Shown here piece after piece: positions 59,311-64,000 of a DNA stretch of 64,000 nt. The translations under genes were made by a program, and so were the position numbers. The notes under the pieces were generated by a model that saw only the letters and a program-made list of their open reading frames with translations, ran no database searches and had not been told where the DNA came from. Each line of letters starts with the position of its first letter. Position 1 is the first letter of the stretch. Origin of the DNA: Leifsonia sp. PS1209 (GTDB taxonomy: Bacteria > Actinomycetota > Actinomycetes > Actinomycetales > Microbacteriaceae); assembly GCF_012317045.1 (NCBI RefSeq), contig NZ_CP051154.1:2356001-2420000 (forward strand), in the 5' to 3' direction.

Positions 59311-60615
59311 CTAGAGGAAACGCGCGGTCACGGCCTCGCCGTGGGCGGGCAGATCCTCGGCGCCGGACAGGGCGACGATGCGGTCGGCGACCTGCTGTAG
59401 GGCAGGCCGGTCGTAGCGGATGACCTGCTGCGGGCGCAGGAACGAGTACGCACCGAGTCCGGACGAGAAGCGCGCCTGTCCGCCGGTGGGCAGCACGTGG
59501 TTGGAGCCGGCGAGGTAGTCGCCGAGGCTCACCGGGGAGTGCGGGCCGAGGAAGATGGCGCCGGCGCTCTCGATCGTGGCGAGCACCGCATCCGGGTTCT
59601 CGGTCTGGATCTCCAGGTGCTCAGGACCGTATGCGTTGCTGAAGGCAGCGGCGGCGGCGAGGTCGTCGACCAGCACGATGGCCGACTGCTGGCCGGACAG
59701 CGCTGTGCGCACGCGCTCGGTGTGCTTGGTGGCGGCCGCGACGGTCTCCAGCTCAGCGGCGACGCGGTCGGCGAACGCCGGGCTGTCGGTGACGAGCACG
59801 GACGCTGCCGCCTCGTCGTGCTCCGCCTGGCTGACCAAGTCGGCCGCGACGAACCGCGCATCCGCCGTGTCGTCGGCGATGACCAGGATCTCGGTCGTGC
59901 CCGCCTCGGAGTCGATGCCGGTCTGGCCGCGGACGACGCGCTTGGCGGCGGCGACGTAGATGTTCCCGGGTCCGGTGATCACCTGCACGGGATCGAGCCC
60001 GATGTCTTCGACACCCCACGCGAGCGCGCCGATCGCGCCTGCTCCGCCCATCGCGTACACCTCGTCGATGCCGAGCAGCCCTGCTGCGCCGAGGATGGCC
60101 GGGTGCACCGCGCCCCCGAACTCGCGCTGCGGTGGACTGGCCAGGGCGATGGATGCGACGCCTGCGACCTGCGCAGGAACCGCGTTCATCACGACGCTCG
60201 ACGGGTAGACGGCCTTGCCGCCCGGAACGTAGAGCCCTGCGCGCTCGACCGGCTGCCAGCGCTGAACCACCGTTGCTCCCGGTCCGATGCGGGTCTCCGC
60301 GGCCGGGGGCACCTGTGCTGCCGTCGCCTCGCGCACGCGGGCGATGGCCTCTTCGAGCGCCTCCCGGACGTCGGCGGGAAGGTTCTCGACCGCGCGGTCG
60401 ATGTCCTCCTGCGGCACCCTGATCGACGCCGGCGCTCCCCCGTCGAACCGCTCCGCCTGGGCGGCGAGGGCGGAGGAACCATGCGCCTTCACGTCGTCGA
60501 TCAGACCGGAGGCGACGTCGAGTGCGACGGACACATCCACGACGGGACGGGGCACGAGGCGCTGGAACGCGGCACGGGTAGGCTGGATTCCGCGGAGATC
60601 AATGGTGTGCATCAT
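59311..60615 (-). CDS. hisD: Histidinol dehydrogenase
   Basis: Last enzyme of histidine synthesis, oxidising histidinol to histidine with two NAD. It has 434 residues. Visible: VPGGKAVYPSSVVMNAVPA near residue 137, GGAGAIGALAWG near 197, GPGNIYVAAAKR near 222, the zinc-site region SQAEHDEAAASVLV near 266 (Gln/His) and GPHSPVSLGDYLAGSNHVLPT near 360, with the catalytic and metal His/Asp. Start ATG at 60615 (a second ATG follows immediately); TAGTCT lies 9 nt upstream. No other his genes are in the window. Confidence 0.95.
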   Translation of the reverse strand: MMHTIDLRGIQPTRAAFQRLVPRPVVDVSVALDVASGLIDDVKAHGSSALAAQAERFDGGAPASIRVPQEDIDRAVENLPADVREALEEAIARVREATAAQVPPAAETRIGPGATVVQRWQPVERAGLYVPGGKAVYPSSVVMNAVPAQVAGVASIALASPPQREFGGAVHPAILGAAGLLGIDEVYAMGGAGAIGALAWGVEDIGLDPVQVITGPGNIYVAAAKRVVRGQTGIDSEAGTTEILVIADDTADARFVAADLVSQAEHDEAAASVLVTDSPAFADRVAAELETVAAATKHTERVRTALSGQQSAIVLVDDLAAAAAFSNAYGPEHLEIQTENPDAVLATIESAGAIFLGPHSPVSLGDYLAGSNHVLPTGGQARFSSGLGAYSFLRPQQVIRYDRPALQQVADRIVALSGAEDLPAHGEAVTARFL

Positions 60616-60678
60616 GACCAGACAAGACTATCCGCAACCCGGAATACCCAGGAGCCCACCCGTGCTTGTTGTATACGT

Positions 60679-61239
60679 ATGAATAGTTCGCCGCAGTCTC
60701 AGAACCCGACGCCCGAGCAGGCACCGCGGCCGTCCGACCGCATCGAGCCGGATGTCACGCCCGACCTGACCGCGTTCCGCCAGTCGTTCCGCCGGCACGC
60801 GGCGGGCGTCGCCATCATCACCGCTCTCGCACAGGACGGCACCCCAGTCGGCTTCACGGCCACCTCGCTGGCGTCGCTGGCCGCCGTGCCGCCGCTGGCG
60901 ACGTTCAACATCGCCCGCTCGGCATCGAGCTGGCCGGCCATCTCCGAGACCGACCGCGTGGTCATCCACATGCTCGGCGTGCGCAACCGTGCCGTGGCCG
61001 AGAAGCTCGCGGGCGACAACGCGCTCCGCTTCGACGGCGACCACTGGTACCCGGGCCCGCACGGCCTCCCCATCATCAAAGACGTGACCAGCTGGATGGT
61101 CGGCCGCATCGTCGAGCGCGTCTCCGTGCACAACAACGCGGTCGTGGTCGTCCAGATCGAGGACGGCGAGGTCGGAGACGACGACGCCGCCCTGCTCTAC
61201 CACGAGCGCCGCTACCTCACCCCCGGCGAAACCGCCTGA
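60679..61239 (+). CDS. Flavin reductase family protein
   Basis: A 186-residue FMN-binding split-barrel protein of the flavin reductase family (HpaC/DIM6-like). Visible: FRQSFRRHAAGVAIITALA (near residue 30), GFTATSLASLAAVPPLATF near 57, the flavin-site FNIARSASSW near 75, and HMLGVRNRAVAEKLAG near 98. It may supply reduced flavin to a partner oxygenase or be a stand-alone reductase; no partner gene is nearby. The ATG at 60679 is the first Met; the long open frame upstream is a hisD shadow. The stop is 7 nt from the dnaE stop. Confidence 0.85.
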   Translation: MNSSPQSQNPTPEQAPRPSDRIEPDVTPDLTAFRQSFRRHAAGVAIITALAQDGTPVGFTATSLASLAAVPPLATFNIARSASSWPAISETDRVVIHMLGVRNRAVAEKLAGDNALRFDGDHWYPGPHGLPIIKDVTSWMVGRIVERVSVHNNAVVVVQIEDGEVGDDDAALLYHERRYLTPGETA

Positions 61240-61246
61240 CCGGCCG

Positions 61247-64000
61247 CTAGACGAGGCAGTTGGGGCCGAGGAGGCCCTTCAGCTCGCCGTAGAGGTCGGC
61301 GCTGATGGTGACCGGCTTGGGGACCTCGAAGACGCGCGCGACCTGGCCCTTCACGAGGCGCAGGCGCACCTCGTTGTCGCCCGGGTGCCTGGCGAGCACC
61401 TCGGCGAGGGTGGTGACCGTGTCCGTCGTGGCCCGCTGATCCGGCATCGTGATCATGAGGGGCCCCGTGCCGACGCTCTGACCGAGATCGGGCGTCATCA
61501 GGCTGAACGCGTGCAGGTTCATCCCGTCGTCGCGGAGGCTGACCCTGCCGCGCACCACGACGATCGCGTCGCCCTGCAGCATCGGCGAGAACTCCTGGTA
61601 CGCCTTGCCCATGAACATCACGGTCAGCTCGCCGCCGAAGTCCTCGACCTGGATCATCCCGTACTGGTTGCCGGAGGCCTTCGCCACGCGGTGCTGCACG
61701 CTCGTGACGAGACCGGCGATCGTGACCGTCTCGCCGTCCTGGATGTTGTCGGAGCCGACGAGGTCGGCGATCGACGTGCTCGCCAGCTTGGCAAGCGGCA
61801 GTTCCAGCCCGGCCAGTGGATGGTCGGAGACGTACAGCCCGAGCATGTCGCGCTCGAACGCCAGCTTGTCGCGCTTGCCCCACTCCGGCCGATCCGGGAT
61901 GTGGTGCTGCGACGCCGTCTGCTCGTCCTCGCCCCAGAGGCTGTCGAAGTCGAAGCCGACATCGCCGTTCGCCTCGTTGCGCTTGATCTTCACCGCGGAC
62001 TCGACCGCGTCCTCGTGCACCTCGACGAGCGCGCGCCTGGTGTGGCCGAGCGAGTCGAACGCGCCGGCCTTGATCAGCGACTCCACCGTGCGCTTGTTGG
62101 CCGCGTGGATCGGCACCTTGGTGAGGAAGTCGTGGAAGGAGTCGAACCTGCCCTTGGTCTCACGCGCCTCCCGCACGCCCTCGACGACGTTCGCGCCCAC
62201 GTTGCGCACGGCGCCCATCCCGAAGCGGATGTCGGTGCCGACGGCGGCGAAGTAGAGGTTGGACTCGTTGACGTCCGGCGGGAGCACCTTGATGCCCATA
62301 CGGCGGCACTCGTTGAGGTAGAGCGCCATCTTGTCTTTGGAGTCTCCGACGCTCGTCAGCAGCGCGGCCATGTACTCGGCCGGGTAGTGGGCCTTGAGGT
62401 AGGCGGTCCAGTACGAGATGACGCCGTACGCGGCGGAGTGCGCTTTGTTGAACGCGTAGTCGGAGAAAGGGAGCAGGATCTCCCAGAGCTTGTTGACCGC
62501 ATCCATCGAGAACCCGTTGTCGCGCATACCGCCCGCGAAGCCCTCGAACTGCTTGTCCAGCTCCGACTTCTTCTTCTTGCCCATCGCGCGGCGCAGGATG
62601 TCCGCCTGGCCGAGCGAGAAGCCGGCGACCTTCTGTGCGATCGCCATCACCTGTTCCTGGTAGATGATGAGGCCGTAGCTGGTGGACAGGATCTCGGCGA
62701 GCGGTTCGGCCAGCTCGGGATGGATCGGCGTGATCTCCTGCAGACCGTTCTTGCGCAGCGCGTAGTTCGTGTGCGAGTTCGCGCCCATCGGACCAGGACG
62801 ATACAGGGCGATGAGCGCCGAGATGTCCTCGAAGTTGTCCGGCTTCATCAGCCGGAGCAGGGAGCGCATCGGGCCGCCGTCGAGCTGGAACACGCCGAGC
62901 GTGTCTCCGCGGGAGAGCAGGTCGTACGCGCCGCGGTCGTCGAGCTCGAGGTCTTCGAGGACGAGCTTCTCTCCGCGGTTGGCCTCGATGTTGTCGAGGG
63001 CGTCGTTGATGATCGTGAGGTTGCGCAACCCCAGGAAGTCCATCTTGATCAGCCCGAGCGACTCGCACGCCGGATAGTCGAACTGCGTGACGATCTGGCC
63101 GTCCTGCTCGCGCTTCATGATCGGGATGATGTCGATCAGCGGGTCGGACGACATGATGACGCCCGCCGCATGCACACCCCACTGGCGCTTCAGGTTCTCC
63201 AGCCCCAGGGCCGTGTCGAAGACGGTCTTGGCCTCCGGGTCGCTCTCCACGACCGCCCGGATGTCCACCGCCTCCTTGTAGCGCGGGTGGTTCTTGTCGA
63301 AGATCCCGGTGAGCGGGATGTCCTTGCCCATCACGGGCGGCGGCATCGCCTTGGTGAGCTTGTCGCCCATCCCGAACGGGAAGCCGAGCACGCGCGAGGA
63401 GTCCTTCAGAGCCTGCTTGGCCTTGATGGTGCCGTACGTGACGATCTGGGCGACGCGCTCCTCGCCGTACTTCTCCGTGACGTACTTGATCACCTCGCCA
63501 CGGCGCCGGTCGTCGAAGTCGACGTCGAAGTCGGGCATGGAGACGCGGTCGGGGTTGAGGAAGCGCTCGAAGATCAGTCCGTGGCGCAGCGGGTCGAGGT
63601 CGGTGATGCGCATGGCGTACGCCGCCATCGAGCCTGCACCGGAGCCACGGCCGGGGCCGACCCTGATGCCGTTGCGCTTCGACCAGTTGATGAAGTCGGC
63701 GACCACCAGGAAGTATCCGGGGAAGCCCATCTGCGAGATGACGCCGATCTCGTAGTCCGCCTGCTTGCGGACCTCCTCGGTGATGCCTTCGGGGTAGCGC
63801 TCGTGCAGCCCCTTCTCGACCTCCTTGACGAACCAGCTCTGCTCCGTCTCGCCCTCCGGCACCGGGAAGCGCGGCATGTAGTTGGCGGAGGTGTCGAACT
63901 TCACGTCGCAGCGCTCTGCGATGGCGAGCGTGTTGTCGCAGGCCTCGGGGTGGTCGCGGAACAGCTGACGCATCTCTTCCGCGCTCTTGAGGTAGAACTC
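61247..64000 (-). CDS. dnaE: DNA polymerase III alpha subunit (partial)
   Basis: Catalytic subunit of the replicative polymerase, class C. The C-terminal 917 residues are visible; the start lies beyond the right edge. Visible in order: the palm with GPGRGSGAGS and the catalytic PDFDVDFDD (about 155 residues in), QWGVHAAGVIMS, GLIKMDFLGLRNLTII, the RPGPM-containing loop YRPGPMGANSHTNY, YQEQVMAIAQKVAGF, RRAMGKKK, and FNKAHSAAYGVISYWTAY; then a helix-hairpin-helix region and an OB-fold (ETVTIAGLVTSVQ). The set matches the essential DnaE1 rather than the error-prone DnaE2, by completeness. It converges on the flavin reductase. Confidence 0.96.
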   Translation of the reverse strand, partial: EFYLKSAEEMRQLFRDHPEACDNTLAIAERCDVKFDTSANYMPRFPVPEGETEQSWFVKEVEKGLHERYPEGITEEVRKQADYEIGVISQMGFPGYFLVVADFINWSKRNGIRVGPGRGSGAGSMAAYAMRITDLDPLRHGLIFERFLNPDRVSMPDFDVDFDDRRRGEVIKYVTEKYGEERVAQIVTYGTIKAKQALKDSSRVLGFPFGMGDKLTKAMPPPVMGKDIPLTGIFDKNHPRYKEAVDIRAVVESDPEAKTVFDTALGLENLKRQWGVHAAGVIMSSDPLIDIIPIMKREQDGQIVTQFDYPACESLGLIKMDFLGLRNLTIINDALDNIEANRGEKLVLEDLELDDRGAYDLLSRGDTLGVFQLDGGPMRSLLRLMKPDNFEDISALIALYRPGPMGANSHTNYALRKNGLQEITPIHPELAEPLAEILSTSYGLIIYQEQVMAIAQKVAGFSLGQADILRRAMGKKKKSELDKQFEGFAGGMRDNGFSMDAVNKLWEILLPFSDYAFNKAHSAAYGVISYWTAYLKAHYPAEYMAALLTSVGDSKDKMALYLNECRRMGIKVLPPDVNESNLYFAAVGTDIRFGMGAVRNVGANVVEGVREARETKGRFDSFHDFLTKVPIHAANKRTVESLIKAGAFDSLGHTRRALVEVHEDAVESAVKIKRNEANGDVGFDFDSLWGEDEQTASQHHIPDRPEWGKRDKLAFERDMLGLYVSDHPLAGLELPLAKLASTSIADLVGSDNIQDGETVTIAGLVTSVQHRVAKASGNQYGMIQVEDFGGELTVMFMGKAYQEFSPMLQGDAIVVVRGRVSLRDDGMNLHAFSLMTPDLGQSVGTGPLMITMPDQRATTDTVTTLAEVLARHPGDNEVRLRLVKGQVARVFEVPKPVTISADLYGELKGLLGPNCLV

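Noticed and set aside
59497..60678. N-terminal extension of the flavin reductase
   Set aside because: It is antisense to hisD, low in recognisable sequence; the family starts near the ATG at 60679.

Overview
The window is a gene-dense, high-GC bacterial chromosome segment from an actinobacterium, most likely a Microbacteriaceae member close to Leifsonia. This is inferred from gene content and order: a sigma-A with a Lys/Ala-rich tail, a diheme QcrC with QcrA/QcrB and CtaC/D/E/F, polyphosphate glucokinase, GlnE beside two glutamine synthetases, and DUF3043, DUF4191 and PAC2 proteins. GTG and TTG starts are common. I see no phage, insertion sequence, CRISPR array, rRNA or tRNA.

Layout. 1-3.0 kb (minus): start of sigA, an MFS carrier and a PAC2 protein. 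3.1-12.1 kb (plus, one minus gene): leucyl aminopeptidase, lpdA, sucB (E3 and E2 of 2-oxoacid dehydrogenases), lipB-lipA (lipoate for E2) and a DUF4191 protein; a membrane pseudokinase-like gene lies opposite. 12.2-19.2 kb: nitrogen assimilation, with glnA behind a GlnR-type site, then glnA2-glnE. 19.3-22.0 kb: panB, a small SPOR-like gene divergent from map, and ppgK. 22.1-29.9 kb: a complete potassium P-type ATPase operon, kdpFABC-kdpDE, preceded by an unannotated 27-residue membrane microprotein. 30.4-30.8 kb: RNase P RNA on the minus strand. 30.8-38.4 kb: zinc-ribbon-like coiled coil, Nif3-like protein, NCS1 permease with a long N-terminal extension, thyA-dfrA, a DUF1345 protein, a MocR-type aminotransferase and a GNAT. 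38.5-44.2 kb (minus): second leucyl aminopeptidase, a DHA2 efflux carrier, and dhaK-dhaL-dhaM (PTS-dependent dihydroxyacetone kinase). 44.2-54.7 kb: trpD, then the aerobic respiratory chain as two blocks (ctaE-qcrCAB plus; ctaC-ctaD-ctaF minus) and an A-type Fe-S carrier. 54.7-64 kb: M20 peptidase, DUF3043, RNase HI fusion, pyrD, nrdR, hisD, a flavin reductase and most of dnaE.

Two signals stand out. (1) Two long hairpins of about 62 nt (12.2 and 38.4 kb), each between convergent genes, share ATCGAG/CTCGAT ends and an 11-nt loop core while their arms differ in a base-pair-preserving way. They look like copies of one small repeat or RNA family. (2) At least fifteen genes have a TAnnnT-type -10 box ending exactly 6-7 nt before the start codon, the hallmark of leaderless mRNAs; one case is a divergent pair with only 12 bp between start codons. 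Other regulatory signals are a four-part GlnR box before glnA, a DtxR/IdeR-like box before ctaE-qcrCAB and a direct-repeat cluster before kdp. No gap above 300 bp lacks a gene.
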